A DNA stretch of 64,000 nucleotides from Hymenobacter daecheongensis DSM 21074 (GTDB lineage: Bacteria; Bacteroidota; Bacteroidia; Cytophagales; Hymenobacteraceae), in assembly GCF_900141805.1 (NCBI RefSeq), contig NZ_FQYN01000003.1, positions 520,438 through 584,437 of the forward strand. Direction: 5' to 3'. Of this stretch, positions 25,843 through 34,028 are shown one piece after another; positions within the stretch are counted from its first letter, which is position 1; each line of letters starts with the position of its first letter. Position numbers and translations under genes: made by a program. The notes below the pieces were generated by a model that saw only the letters and a program-made list of their open reading frames with translations, had not been told where the DNA came from and searched no databases.

Positions 25843-25930
25843 GTGGCCACCGCAGTTTTTCCCAAAAGCTCTGGAACCCAGGCAGCCACACAGCGAAAAC
25901 CAATTTTCAGCCATATCCATCCTGAAATAC

Positions 25931-26089
25931 AAGGCCGCATAGCGGCGACAGGTTTGTAGATTATTGCGCATCAAGCAATTCAAAAGCCGCGTAGCGGTGA
26001 CAGAAACGCCTGAACGGCTCTGTCACCGCTACGCGGCTTTGTGCTATATACCGGGTGGGTTACTACAAACCTGCCGCCGCGCTGCGGCT
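25931..26089. repeat. nested double-hairpin element, copy 1
   Basis: Outer arms 25931-25959 and 26062-26089 and inner arms 25983-26008 and 26015-26040. All four arms contain forms of the unit GCCGCGTAGCGGTGACAG, oriented plus, plus, minus, minus. A second copy with the same layout is at 54419-54576. It fills the gap between the rhodanese and ohrR. Confidence 0.9.
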
Positions 26090-26155
26090 TTGTTGAAAGA
26101 TAGATTGACGATGATATTTATTTCTGTCAATCAGTAGTTTGACTTGTTTCTTATC

Positions 26156-26179
26156 TGTTTAGTTGTGCACAATTAAACA
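26156..26179. promoter_or_regulatory. 24-bp palindrome upstream of ohrR (probable OhrR operator)
   Basis: TGTTTAGTTGTG-CACAATTAAACA is a palindrome with a single mismatched pair, centred 48 bases before the ohrR ATG. MarR/OhrR dimers bind AT-rich palindromes of this size, so autoregulation is likely. Confidence 0.7.
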
Positions 26180-26215
26180 TTACGCAACCAAACGCCGTTA
26201 TCCATTCCGAAACCC

Positions 26216-26668
26216 ATGAGCAAGTCCACTCCCGCCCCATCCGATACGCCGTTTCAGAAGTTGGAAAACCAGCTTTGCTTCCCGATTTACGCCGTGTCGA
26301 GGATGCTGACCAAAGCCTACCAGCCTTATCTGCAGGCTTTGGATCTTACCTATCCGCAATACTTGGTGTTCATGCTGCTCTGGGAGCATACCGAGCTGAC
26401 GGTGAAGGAGCTGGGCGAAAAGTTGCTGCTCGATTCGGGCACGCTCACGCCGCTGCTCAAGCGCATGGAGCAGAAGCAGTGGCTCAGCCGCCGCCGCGAC
26501 CCGCGCGACGAGCGTTCCGTCATTATCAGTCTGCTGCCGGCCGGGCGCGCCATGCAGCAGCAAGCCTGCCATATACCTCAGCAGATGCTGGAAAAGCTGG
26601 CCATGACCCCCGCGAAGTTTGAGGCGCTGCGCCTGCAGCTCCAGACCTTACTTACCCAGCTTGCCTAA
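26216..26668 (+). CDS. ohrR: OhrR-type MarR family peroxide-sensing repressor
   Basis: Redox-controlled DNA-binding repressor of ohr. 150 aa. It shares long stretches with Bacillus OhrR: LENQLCFPIYA, with the peroxide-sensing Cys at residue 21, LTYPQYLVFMLLWEH, and the winged-helix segment LLLDSGTLTPLLKRMEQK. DERSVIISLLPAG forms the wing. Oxidation of the Cys by organic hydroperoxides would release DNA. It lies 47 bases before ohr on the same strand, with a palindrome upstream. Confidence 0.93.
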   Translation: MSKSTPAPSDTPFQKLENQLCFPIYAVSRMLTKAYQPYLQALDLTYPQYLVFMLLWEHTELTVKELGEKLLLDSGTLTPLLKRMEQKQWLSRRRDPRDERSVIISLLPAGRAMQQQACHIPQQMLEKLAMTPAKFEALRLQLQTLLTQLA

Positions 26669-26715
26669 TCCGGGCCGGCTGTTTTTCTCACTTCCTCCTC
26701 TTCTTTTTCTTTCTG

Positions 26716-27147
26716 ATGAAAATCAACAAAGTCTTCACGGCCCAGGCCAAAGTTAAAGGTGGCCGCGACGGCCAGGTTACGTCCCACGACCAGGTTATCG
26801 ATCTGGCCCTGAGCACGCCCCGCGAAATGGGCGGCCCCGGCAAGCCCAACGCTACCAACCCCGAGCAGCTGTTTGCCGCCGCCTATTCTTCCTGCTTCGA
26901 AGGTGCGCTGGGCGTAGCTGCCCGCCAGGCCAAAGTGAAGCTCGACGGCGTGACGGTGGAAGCCCTGATCGGCTTCGGCCAGGCCGAAGACGGCGGCTAC
27001 GGCATCTCCGCCGACTTGCACATCAACATCCCCGGCCTGGAGCAGGCTCAGGCCGAAGAGTTGGTGCAGGCCGCCCACGGCATCTGCCCCTACTCCCGCG
27101 CCACCCGCGGCAACATTGAAGTAACCCTCACCACCACAACCAATTGA
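26716..27147 (+). CDS. ohr: organic hydroperoxide resistance protein Ohr
   Basis: Thiol peroxidase that reduces organic hydroperoxides to alcohols, recharged by lipoylated proteins. 143 aa. OsmC/Ohr fold with the two catalytic Cys at 60 (AAAYSSCFEGAL) and 124 (HGICPYSRATR), and the Ohr-type NATNPEQLFA. Second gene after ohrR. A second Ohr is encoded at 39755-40210. Confidence 0.95.
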   Translation: MKINKVFTAQAKVKGGRDGQVTSHDQVIDLALSTPREMGGPGKPNATNPEQLFAAAYSSCFEGALGVAARQAKVKLDGVTVEALIGFGQAEDGGYGISADLHINIPGLEQAQAEELVQAAHGICPYSRATRGNIEVTLTTTTN

Positions 27148-27249
27148 GGTGAAATGGTGACTTAGCGACTTAGTGAGTTGATGTTCAATCCGCGCATGTG
27201 GCGCAAACCGAACATCAACTCACTAAGTCGCTAAGTCACTATTTCACCT
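27147..27249. repeat. inverted repeat with 40-bp arms
   Basis: Arms 27147-27186 and 27210-27249 match at 39 of 40 positions. The left arm begins on the last base of the ohr stop codon and the right arm ends 12 bases before the next start codon. Repetitive TGACTTAG/CGACTTAG units recall 9453-9572, and both have a GCGC-bounded loop. Confidence 0.92.
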
Positions 27250-27261
27250 TTCCCCCGAGCT

Positions 27262-28257
27262 ATGCAAAACCAAACCATTGTGCTGGCTAGCCGCCCCCAG
27301 GGGGTGCCTACCGCCGAGCAGTTCCGATTTGAAACCAGCGAAACACCCCGGCCCGCTGCGGGCCAGGTGCTGCTCAAAACGCGCTACGTATCCGTGGACC
27401 CGTATATGCGCGGCCGGATGAGTGCGGCTAAGTCGTATGTGGCGCCGTTTGAGGTGGGCCAGCCGATATCGGGCGGCGTGGTGGCCGAGGTGGTGGAAAG
27501 CCAGAATGCGGCCTTTCCGGTGGGCAGCACGGTGGTGGGCAATCTGCCCTGGCAGCGCTACAGCCTCTCCGACGGCCAGGGCCTGAACCGGATTCCGACC
27601 GACCAGGCCCCGGTGAGCTATTTTCTGGGCGTGCTGGGAATGCCGGGCCTGACGGCCTATTTCGGCCTGCTCGACATTTGTCAGCCCAAGGCCGGCGAAA
27701 CGGTGGTAGTATCCGGCGCGGCCGGGGCCGTGGGCATGGTGGTGGGCCAGCTGGCCAAAATTCAGGGCTGCCGCGTCATCGGCACGGCCGGCTCCGACGA
27801 GAAAGTGGCGTATCTGAAGCAGCTGGGCTTCGATGAGGCCATTAATTACAAGACCGCCAACATCGCTGAAGCTTTGGCCGCCGCCGCTCCCGCCGGCATC
27901 GACTGCTACTTCGACAACGTGGGCGGAGCCATCACGGATGCCGTGTATGACCTGCTCAACAAACACGCCCGCATTGCCCTCTGCGGCCAGATTTCGACCT
28001 ACAACGCCACCGAAACGCCCGTGGGGCCGCGCCCGGAGGGCAAGCTGCTCAAAACCAGCGCGCGGCTCCAAGGCTTTATCGTGAGCGACTACTACCGCCG
28101 CTGGCCTGAGGGCGTGCAGCAGCTCACCGAATGGTACGCCCAGGGCAAGCTACAGGCCGAGGAAACCATTACCGAGGGCTTCGACCAGATTCCGGCGGCT
28201 TTCCTGGGTTTGTTCAGCGGCGAGAATACCGGCAAAGCCATCGTGAAAGTGGCCTAA
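27262..28257 (+). CDS. zinc-less MDR NADP-dependent oxidoreductase (CurA/YncB-like)
   Basis: Reduces activated alkenes, enones or prostaglandin-like substrates with NADPH. 331 aa, the usual length of the family. N-terminal motif VSVDPYMRGRMS near 47-58; nucleotide-binding VVVSGAAGAVGMVVGQLAKI near 150-169; GCRVIGTAGSDEKV; C-terminal GENTGKAIVKV. It lacks the zinc Cys/His ligands of alcohol dehydrogenases. Neighbours are peroxide and redox stress genes, which fits detoxification of reactive carbonyls. True substrate unknown. Confidence 0.9.
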   Translation: MQNQTIVLASRPQGVPTAEQFRFETSETPRPAAGQVLLKTRYVSVDPYMRGRMSAAKSYVAPFEVGQPISGGVVAEVVESQNAAFPVGSTVVGNLPWQRYSLSDGQGLNRIPTDQAPVSYFLGVLGMPGLTAYFGLLDICQPKAGETVVVSGAAGAVGMVVGQLAKIQGCRVIGTAGSDEKVAYLKQLGFDEAINYKTANIAEALAAAAPAGIDCYFDNVGGAITDAVYDLLNKHARIALCGQISTYNATETPVGPRPEGKLLKTSARLQGFIVSDYYRRWPEGVQQLTEWYAQGKLQAEETITEGFDQIPAAFLGLFSGENTGKAIVKVA

Positions 28258-28263
28258 CCTCAT

Positions 28264-28366
28264 TTTCACGCAGTGTTTCGGGGTGGATAATCGCAGGGTT
28301 TCGCAGTGGACCGTTGAACGACACTGCGAGACACTGCGATTATCCACCCCGAGACACTGCGTGAAA
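28264..28366. repeat. inverted repeat with 45-bp arms, TTTCACGCAGTG family
   Basis: Arms 28264-28308 and 28322-28366 match apart from about four bases. GTTGAACGAC lies in the loop at 28313-28322. Relative at 14669-14770. Confidence 0.9.
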
Positions 28367-28381
28367 CAACTCCTCAACAAC

Positions 28382-28696
28382 ATGAATAACCAAGCCGAAA
28401 TCTACTGCGTGGCCGCCGAGTGGCTGGTGCAGCCCGAGCACGTTGAAACCGTACGCGGCCTGCTGATCGAAGCGGCCGCCGCCGTGCGCCGGCACGAGCC
28501 CGGCAACCTGCTCTACATCGCCCACGAGTCGGCGGAGGAGCCCGGACGCTTTTTCGTGTATGAGCAGTATGCCAATCAGGAGGCGCAGATAGCGCACCGC
28601 GCCGCGCCGCATTTTCAGGAGCTGGTGCTGGGCCGGATCGTGCCGCTGCTGGCCGAGCGCAAAACCTCTTTTTACCGCCTGCTGCCCACGCAGTAG
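28382..28696 (+). CDS. antibiotic biosynthesis monooxygenase (ABM) domain protein, YgiN-like
   Basis: 104-aa dimeric alpha/beta-barrel protein of the quinol/ABM type, which can oxidise quinols or small aromatics without a cofactor. Typical pattern: hydrophobic first strand with EIYCVAAEWLVQPEHVETVR, EPGNLLYIAHES, RFFVYEQYANQEAQIAHRA and HFQEL. The ATG at 28382 is used, because an earlier frame opening lies in the inverted repeat. It is grouped with the quinone reductase-like and DJ-1-like genes. Substrate unknown. Confidence 0.85.
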   Translation: MNNQAEIYCVAAEWLVQPEHVETVRGLLIEAAAAVRRHEPGNLLYIAHESAEEPGRFFVYEQYANQEAQIAHRAAPHFQELVLGRIVPLLAERKTSFYRLLPTQ

Positions 28697-28750
28697 CCGT
28701 TTTTGGCTTTTCCAATTCTTTCCTTTTCCGTTTCTCCTAGCCCCCTTCTC

Positions 28751-29422
28751 ATGAACATTCTAATGGTATTGACCTCCCACGATCAGTTGGGCAACACGGG
28801 TCACAAAACTGGTTTCTGGCTGGAAGAATTCGCCGCGCCCTACTACGTGTTCAAGGATGCCGGCGCGACGCTCACCCTGGCTTCTCCCGCCGGTGGTCAG
28901 CCGCCCCTCGACCCCAAGAGCGACGATGCCAGTGCCCAAACCGAGGCCACCAAGCGCTTCAAGGCCGATGCCGACGCCCAGAAGGCCCTGGCCAGCACCG
29001 TACCGCTCGCCTCGGTTTCCGCCGCTGATTTTGATGCCGTATTCTACCCCGGCGGCCACGGTCCGCTCTGGGATCTGGCCGAAGACAAGAAGTCGATTGA
29101 GCTGATCGAAACCATGTATGCCGCCGGCAAGCCCGTGGCGGCCGTGTGCCACGCGCCCGGCGTGCTGCGCCACGCCAAAGCCGCCAACGGCGAGCCGCTG
29201 GTGAAAGGCAAATTGGTGGCCGGCTTTACCAACACCGAGGAAGCCGCCGTGCAGCTGACCGATGTAGTGCCATTTTTAGTGGAAGACATGCTGAAGCAAA
29301 ACGGCGGCGACTATTCGAAAGGGGCCGATTGGGCACCGTACGTCGTGAAAGCCGGCAACCTGATTACGGGTCAGAATCCGGCTTCGTCGGAGCCGGCCGC
29401 TGAGGAGCTGCTGAAGAAGTAG
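28751..29422 (+). CDS. DJ-1/PfpI family protein (class I glutamine amidotransferase-like)
   Basis: Probable glyoxalase III/Hsp31-type protein that removes methylglyoxal or repairs glycation. 223 aa from the ATG at 28751 (MNILMVLTSHDQLGNTGHKT). The nucleophile elbow AVCHAPGVL contains Cys133, with the helper Glu in FWLEEFAAPYY near 26 and the motif FYPGGHGPLWDL near 98-109. Cytoplasmic, followed by a strong terminator. Confidence 0.9.
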   Translation: MNILMVLTSHDQLGNTGHKTGFWLEEFAAPYYVFKDAGATLTLASPAGGQPPLDPKSDDASAQTEATKRFKADADAQKALASTVPLASVSAADFDAVFYPGGHGPLWDLAEDKKSIELIETMYAAGKPVAAVCHAPGVLRHAKAANGEPLVKGKLVAGFTNTEEAAVQLTDVVPFLVEDMLKQNGGDYSKGADWAPYVVKAGNLITGQNPASSEPAAEELLKK

Positions 29423-29442
29423 TTTCAGCCCCTTTCGGTGCT

Positions 29443-29493
29443 AAAAAGCCGCCCCGGCCGCACCTGTTTCAGGTGCGGCCGGGGCGGCTTTTT
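29443..29493 (+). terminator. terminator after the DJ-1-like gene
   Basis: Perfect 24-bp stem starting AAAAAGCCGCCCCGG, a 3-base loop and a terminal T-run. Confidence 0.93.
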
Positions 29494-29576
29494 GGTTTGC
29501 AGGTCCCGAGCCAGGCCACCGGCATTCAGGCCACGCGGCAGCTCCCGGACGGGGTACTTCCTACCTCCTGATTGAG

Positions 29577-29584
29577 TACCTTTG
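29577..29584 (+). promoter_or_regulatory. -7 box TACCTTTG for module copy 2
   Basis: Exact TAnnTTTG, 63 bases before the ATG of the orphan gene at 29648. No clear -33 TTTG is present. Confidence 0.5.
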
Positions 29585-29647
29585 ATTTCGCGCCTTTTGG
29601 GTAGAATTTCCCTTGCGGCTTTGGCCCGAAGGCGCTCTACTTACCCT

Positions 29648-30007
29648 ATGTCTGACCTGTTATTCGACGTGAACCTGCAGCAAGTGCCCGATCAGTACCT
29701 CAACGGTACGTGGCGGGTGGCGGAGCGCGTACTGAGTCAGGCCAGCCCGACCACTACGCTGGCCCAGGCCACGCAGTTGCATTTGCAGCCCGGCGTATTG
29801 CAGGTGCACACCCCTACCAGTCAGGCCGATGGCAGCTGGAGCGTGAACCGCGACGAGCGGCTGAGCCGCCCCTACCTGGAGTTGCACACCACCGATGAGG
29901 CCACCACGGCCCTCATCACCCGCCTGCGCCGCTCCACCGATGGCCTGCAGAGCGCCCTCACACTGTATTTTCAAACCGGGATGGAGCTTCAGCTCGTGCA
30001 ATCCTGA
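29648..30007 (+). CDS. orphan 119-aa protein, PAS-module partner (copy 2)
   Basis: Paralogue of the protein at 5206-5568. Same opening (MSDLLFDVNLQQVPDQYLNG), same central LQPG--QVHTP, the segments RPYLEL and ALITRLRRS, and the same end YFQTGMELQL. No signal peptide or membrane helix. The longer reading from 29582 is rejected because the paralogue starts at the equivalent Met. It is 20 bases before the multi-PAS gene on the same strand. No known family recognised; conserved blocks at both ends suggest one compact domain. Confidence 0.85.
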   Translation: MSDLLFDVNLQQVPDQYLNGTWRVAERVLSQASPTTTLAQATQLHLQPGVLQVHTPTSQADGSWSVNRDERLSRPYLELHTTDEATTALITRLRRSTDGLQSALTLYFQTGMELQLVQS

Positions 30008-30027
30008 TCATTCAACCAGCTTTTCCC

Positions 30028-31647
30028 ATGCCCGCCTTCACCGACACGATCAGCTACGACCACCTGCAAACCGCGGTAGCCGCCGCCGGCATCGGCACCT
30101 GGGATCTGAACGTGACGACCGGCGAGCTGGTGTGGTCGGAGCGCTGCAAAGAGCTGTTTGGGCTGCCCGCCGATGCTCACATCGACTACCCGCGGTTTCT
30201 GGAGCGCCTCCACCCCGATGACCGGGCCGCCACCGAGGCGGCCGTGCAGCAGGCGCTGAGCCCCGCCGGCGTGGGTCTGTTCGACATTGAGTACCGCACC
30301 GCCCCGCCCACCGCCGGGGCCGCGCAGCCCACGCGCTGGATCCGGGCTACCGGCCGCGCTTTCTTCGATGCCGACCACACGCAGGCCCTGCGCCTCATTG
30401 GCACCGTCGCCGACGTGACAACGGCCAAAACCGCGGCGCTGCGCTTCCAGTTGCTGGCCGATAACGTACCCGTCACCATCGTGGTGGCCGACGCGGCCGG
30501 GCAGATTCAGTACGCCAACCAGCAGCTGCTCGACTACACGGGCCTCACGCAGCAGGAGCTGGCTCAGCACTGGGCCACGCTCATTCATCCCGACGACCTA
30601 TCGGCCGCGGCCGGCACCTGGGCCCGCGCCCTGCAAACCGGCGAGCCCTACGAGCTGGAATACCGCCTGCGCCGGGCTGATGGCGAGTACCGCTGGATGC
30701 TCAGCATCACCCGCCCCAGCCTGGGCCCCGACGGCCGCCCCAGTCTGTGGGTGAGCAGCAGCCTGGATATTCACGAGCGCCGCGCCACCACGCATAATCT
30801 GGCCCAACTGCTGGCTTCCAATCTGATCGGCATCATATTCTGGGATCTGGACAACCCGCTGGTGATGGATGCCAACGACCAGTACCTGAGCATTATCGGC
30901 TACTCGCGAGAGGAGCTGCGGGCCGGCCTCATCAACTGGCAGACCATGACACCGCCCGAGTTTGCCGCCCTTGATGAGCAGGCAACAGCCGAGCTGGACC
31001 GCACCGGCACGCACCGGCCCTACGAGAAAGAGTATGTTCACAAAGACGGCCGGCGCGTAGCCGTGCTGCTGGGGGGCTCTTTCACCGAGCCCGGCACCAC
31101 GCGCAAGGGTATTTCCTTCTGCCTCGATATCACGGCCCAAAAGGAAGCCCAGCGCCTGGCCGATGTGCGGGAGCGGGAGTTTTCGGCCATGGCCAACAGC
31201 ATTTCCCAGCTGGCCTGGATGGCCGAGCCCGATGGCCACATTTTCTGGTACAATGCCCGCTGGTATGAGTATACGGGCACCACGCTGGAGGAAATGGTGG
31301 GCTGGGGCTGGTCAAAGGTGCATCACCCCGACCATATCGAGCGGGTACTGACGGCCGTGAAAGAGTGGTGGTCGGTGCCCGAGCCCTTCGAACTGACCTT
31401 CCCCCTGCGCGGCCGCGACGGACAGTACCGCTGGTTTCTGACCCGCGCCGTGCCCATTCTGGACGAGCACGGCGCGATTTTGCGCTGGTTCGGCACCAAT
31501 ACCGACGTTACCCAAATGCGCCAGCTCCAGGACCAGCTGGAGCGCTCCTACCAAGATCTGGAGCTGAAAGTGACTTTCCGCACCCTGCAGCTGGAGCAGC
31601 AGGTACAGGAGCTGCAGGCTCAGCTGGCAGCGCTGAAAGCAAAGTAG
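30028..31647 (+). CDS. multi-PAS protein without output domain (module copy 2)
   Basis: 539 aa, cytoplasmic, with four PAS domains in a row: about 8-130 (IGTWDLNV, RLHPDD), 140-250 (VVADAAGQIQYAN, LIHPDD, GEYRWMLS), 262-375 (GIIFWDLDN, SIIGYSREEL) and 385-500 (ISQLAWMAEPDGHIFWYNAR, VHHPDH, GQYRWFLTRA). The last 40 residues are the coiled coil with YQDLELKVTFRTLQLEQQ, the same tail as the protein at 4648-5190. No kinase, GGDEF, EAL or HTH domain. Probably an intracellular sensor hub acting through protein contact. Confidence 0.9.
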   Translation: MPAFTDTISYDHLQTAVAAAGIGTWDLNVTTGELVWSERCKELFGLPADAHIDYPRFLERLHPDDRAATEAAVQQALSPAGVGLFDIEYRTAPPTAGAAQPTRWIRATGRAFFDADHTQALRLIGTVADVTTAKTAALRFQLLADNVPVTIVVADAAGQIQYANQQLLDYTGLTQQELAQHWATLIHPDDLSAAAGTWARALQTGEPYELEYRLRRADGEYRWMLSITRPSLGPDGRPSLWVSSSLDIHERRATTHNLAQLLASNLIGIIFWDLDNPLVMDANDQYLSIIGYSREELRAGLINWQTMTPPEFAALDEQATAELDRTGTHRPYEKEYVHKDGRRVAVLLGGSFTEPGTTRKGISFCLDITAQKEAQRLADVREREFSAMANSISQLAWMAEPDGHIFWYNARWYEYTGTTLEEMVGWGWSKVHHPDHIERVLTAVKEWWSVPEPFELTFPLRGRDGQYRWFLTRAVPILDEHGAILRWFGTNTDVTQMRQLQDQLERSYQDLELKVTFRTLQLEQQVQELQAQLAALKAK

Positions 31648-31745
31648 CGCGGAAGTTTGTTCCGCGACGAGCACCGCGAGTTGCCCGCGTTGGGACCATC
31701 CACCAACCAGAAAAACGCCCCAAAAACAGTTCCTTCCGATACTCG

Positions 31746-31791
31746 GCCGCCCTGGGTGCTCCTGTTTTAGGCGCGGCGGGGGCGGCTTTTT
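31746..31791 (+). terminator. possible terminator after the multi-PAS gene
   Basis: Stem GCCGCCC (31746-31752) with GGGCGGC (31780-31786), followed by T5. The 27-base loop is long, so this is a moderate call. It runs into the recQ 3' end. Confidence 0.5.
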
Positions 31792-31795
31792 GGTT

Positions 31796-33715
31796 TCACC
31801 CCAGCCGCCCATCCGGCGCGTATTTCAGCTCTCCCATTTCCACCAGTTCCCGCAGCTGCTCGGTTACGGCCGTGGCCTGGCCGGGGGCGAAGTGGGTGAG
31901 GACTTCGCGGGGCGTTTGGGGCGTGGCCTTGAGCAGCGTAAGCAGCTGCTGGCGCAAATCAGCGGCGGGCGCGGGGGCTTGGCGGGCTTTCTTTTCAGCC
32001 AGGCAGAAGTCGCAGACTTTGCAGGCGGGCGCATCCAGTTCGCCGAAGTATTCGAGCAATAATTGCTGGCGGCAGCGCCCCCCGGCGGCATACCGAATCA
32101 CGGCCTCGGTTTTGTCGCGGGCCAGGTCGCGGGCCTGCAGCAGGCGCTTCTGGTCCAGCGGCAGCTTGTCGGCATCGTAGCGCGGCGTGGTAAACAGCGC
32201 CTGCGGCGACTCCTGCCGCGGTTGATACTGAATGATGCCCGAGCGGTGCAGAAACAGCAGCGTTTTGCGCACATCCAGCACGCTCAGCTTCAGGTGCTGG
32301 GCCAGGCTGTTTTCCGAAATGCGCTGGAATCCGCTGAACAGTTCTCCGCCATTGAAGCGCAGCAGCGATTTTATCAGCTTGTCGTGCTGCTCGTTGGCCA
32401 CCTGAAACCGGTACAAATCGTGGTGGTCGATAGGGATGTGCACGCGGGCCGGCGTATTCACGGCCTCGTTCAGCTGCACAAACCCCTCGCGGGCCAGCGT
32501 GCGCAGGCTATTATGAGCATCCAGCGCCTTGATGCGGTAGGTTTCGGCAAACTGCTGGATGTCGAAATCAAACGCCACCAGCTCGCCGCCGCCCACGGCC
32601 GTGCGCGAGAAGTTGGCCAGGGCCTGATACACGCGGCGCACCGTGTCGAGCGGCGGATAGGTTTGCTGGGTGCGGCGGCGCAGCTCGTCGGCGTCGTTGG
32701 GGCCGTGCAGCAGCACCGCAAAGGCATATTTCTCGTCGCGGCCGGCGCGACCGGCTTCCTGGTAGTAGGCTTCCAGATTGTCGGGAGCTTCCAGGTGCAC
32801 CACCAGCCGCACGTCGGGCTTGTCGATGCCCATGCCGAAAGCGTTGGTCGCCACGATGCAGCGGATGCGGTTTTCCATCCAGTCCTGCTGGGTGCGGGTG
32901 CGCTGGTCGCTGGGCAGGCCAGCGTGGTAGGCGGCGGCTTTCAGGCCGTGCTGCTGCAGGTAGGCGGCCGTATCCTCAGTCTGGCGGCGCGTGCGGGCAT
33001 ACACGATGCTGGTTTTGTCGGCCCCTACGCCCCGCACCACTTCCAGCAGGCGGCGCAGCTTATCCTCCGTCGGCAGGGCCGAATACGACAGGTTAGGCCG
33101 GGCGAAACTCTGCTGAAAAACCCGGTGGCCGGGCCCGAAACGCAGCTTCTCCACAATATCCAGCTTCACCTGCTCGGTAGCCGTAGCCGTGAGGGCAATG
33201 ACGGGCACGCCGGGCAGCAACTCACGCAGGGCAGCAATCTGCAGATACGGCGGGCGAAAATCGTAGCCCCACTGCGAGAGGCAGTGCGCCTCATCCACGG
33301 CCAGCAGGCTTACCTTCATGCGGCCCACCCGCGCCCGGAACATATCGGTCAGCAGCCGCTCGGGACTCACGTAGAGAAACTTCACCGGCCCGTACACGCA
33401 ATTATCCAGCGTCTGGTCGATTTCCTGGTGGCTCATCCCCGAATACACCGCCTCGGCCTTAATGCCGCGCTTACGTAGGTTTTCCACCTGGTCCTTCATC
33501 AGGGCAATCAGCGGCGACACCACCAGGCACAGCCCCGGCCGGGCCAGCGCCGGCACCTGGAAGCAGATGCTTTTGCCGCCACCAGTAGGCAACAGCGCCA
33601 GAGTATCCTGCCCCGCCAGCACCGACCGGATAATATCCTCCTGCATCGGCCGGAAAGCCTGGTGGCCCCAGTTCTGGCGCAATACCAGCAGAATATCGTC
33701 GGTGGGCAAAGACAC
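31796..33715 (-). CDS. recQ: ATP-dependent DNA helicase RecQ
   Basis: 3'-5' DNA helicase in recombination and fork repair. 639 aa from a GTG start at 33715. Helicase motifs: I LALLPTGGGKSICFQVPA, II AVDEAHCLSQWGYDFRP, III ALTATAT, then IVYARTR and the motif-VI region YYQEAGRAGRDE. The RQC zinc site is seen as CRQQLL then CKVCDFC near 560-590. The C-terminus ends in a short winged-helix-like segment without a clear HRDC domain. A TACCTTCG box lies 26 bases upstream on the same strand (33748-33741). Confidence 0.94.
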   Translation of the reverse strand: MSLPTDDILLVLRQNWGHQAFRPMQEDIIRSVLAGQDTLALLPTGGGKSICFQVPALARPGLCLVVSPLIALMKDQVENLRKRGIKAEAVYSGMSHQEIDQTLDNCVYGPVKFLYVSPERLLTDMFRARVGRMKVSLLAVDEAHCLSQWGYDFRPPYLQIAALRELLPGVPVIALTATATEQVKLDIVEKLRFGPGHRVFQQSFARPNLSYSALPTEDKLRRLLEVVRGVGADKTSIVYARTRRQTEDTAAYLQQHGLKAAAYHAGLPSDQRTRTQQDWMENRIRCIVATNAFGMGIDKPDVRLVVHLEAPDNLEAYYQEAGRAGRDEKYAFAVLLHGPNDADELRRRTQQTYPPLDTVRRVYQALANFSRTAVGGGELVAFDFDIQQFAETYRIKALDAHNSLRTLAREGFVQLNEAVNTPARVHIPIDHHDLYRFQVANEQHDKLIKSLLRFNGGELFSGFQRISENSLAQHLKLSVLDVRKTLLFLHRSGIIQYQPRQESPQALFTTPRYDADKLPLDQKRLLQARDLARDKTEAVIRYAAGGRCRQQLLLEYFGELDAPACKVCDFCLAEKKARQAPAPAADLRQQLLTLLKATPQTPREVLTHFAPGQATAVTEQLRELVEMGELKYAPDGRLG

Positions 33716-33801
33716 GGGCAGCAGGAGTTTTGACGGGCTGCGAAGGTAGCGCCGTCACCGGGGAAACGGAAGTTTTTGCTGGTGCTGCTATCCTACTCCA
33801 A

Positions 33802-33958
33802 CTGTCATCCTGAGCAAAGCGAAGGACCTTCCTCGTAGTTTACTGCAACCGCCTTTCAATGCCCAAAGCCCTTTACTATACGCGGTAAAGGGCTTTGCTC
33901 ATTTTATAAATCTTTCTACTGACGAAGAGGAAGGTCCTTCGCAAGCTCAGGATGACAG
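33802..33958. repeat. inverted repeat, GTCATCCTGAGC family (copy 2)
   Basis: Outer arms from 33802 and to 33958 pair closely (GTCATCCTGAGCAAAGCGAA and complement). An inner stem is formed by AAAGCCCTTTAC and GTAAAGGGCTTT. It matches 19230-19386 in both outer and inner stems. Confidence 0.9.
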
Positions 33959-33975
33959 ACGAAAACAGATAGCAC

Positions 33976-34010
33976 AAAAAAACCCGACACCAACCGGCAC
34001 CGGGCTTTTC
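33976..34010 (-). terminator. terminator after the gene at 34029-34838
   Basis: Imperfect 12-bp stem (AAACCCGACACC against GGTGCCGGGCTT); the minus strand continues into a T-run of seven. Confidence 0.7.
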
Positions 34011-34028
34011 GAATGGACAACAAATGAA

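Noticed and set aside
25931..26096. CRISPR-like array
   Set aside because: The repeat units occur in opposite orientations forming hairpins and there are no spacers of uniform length or cas genes.
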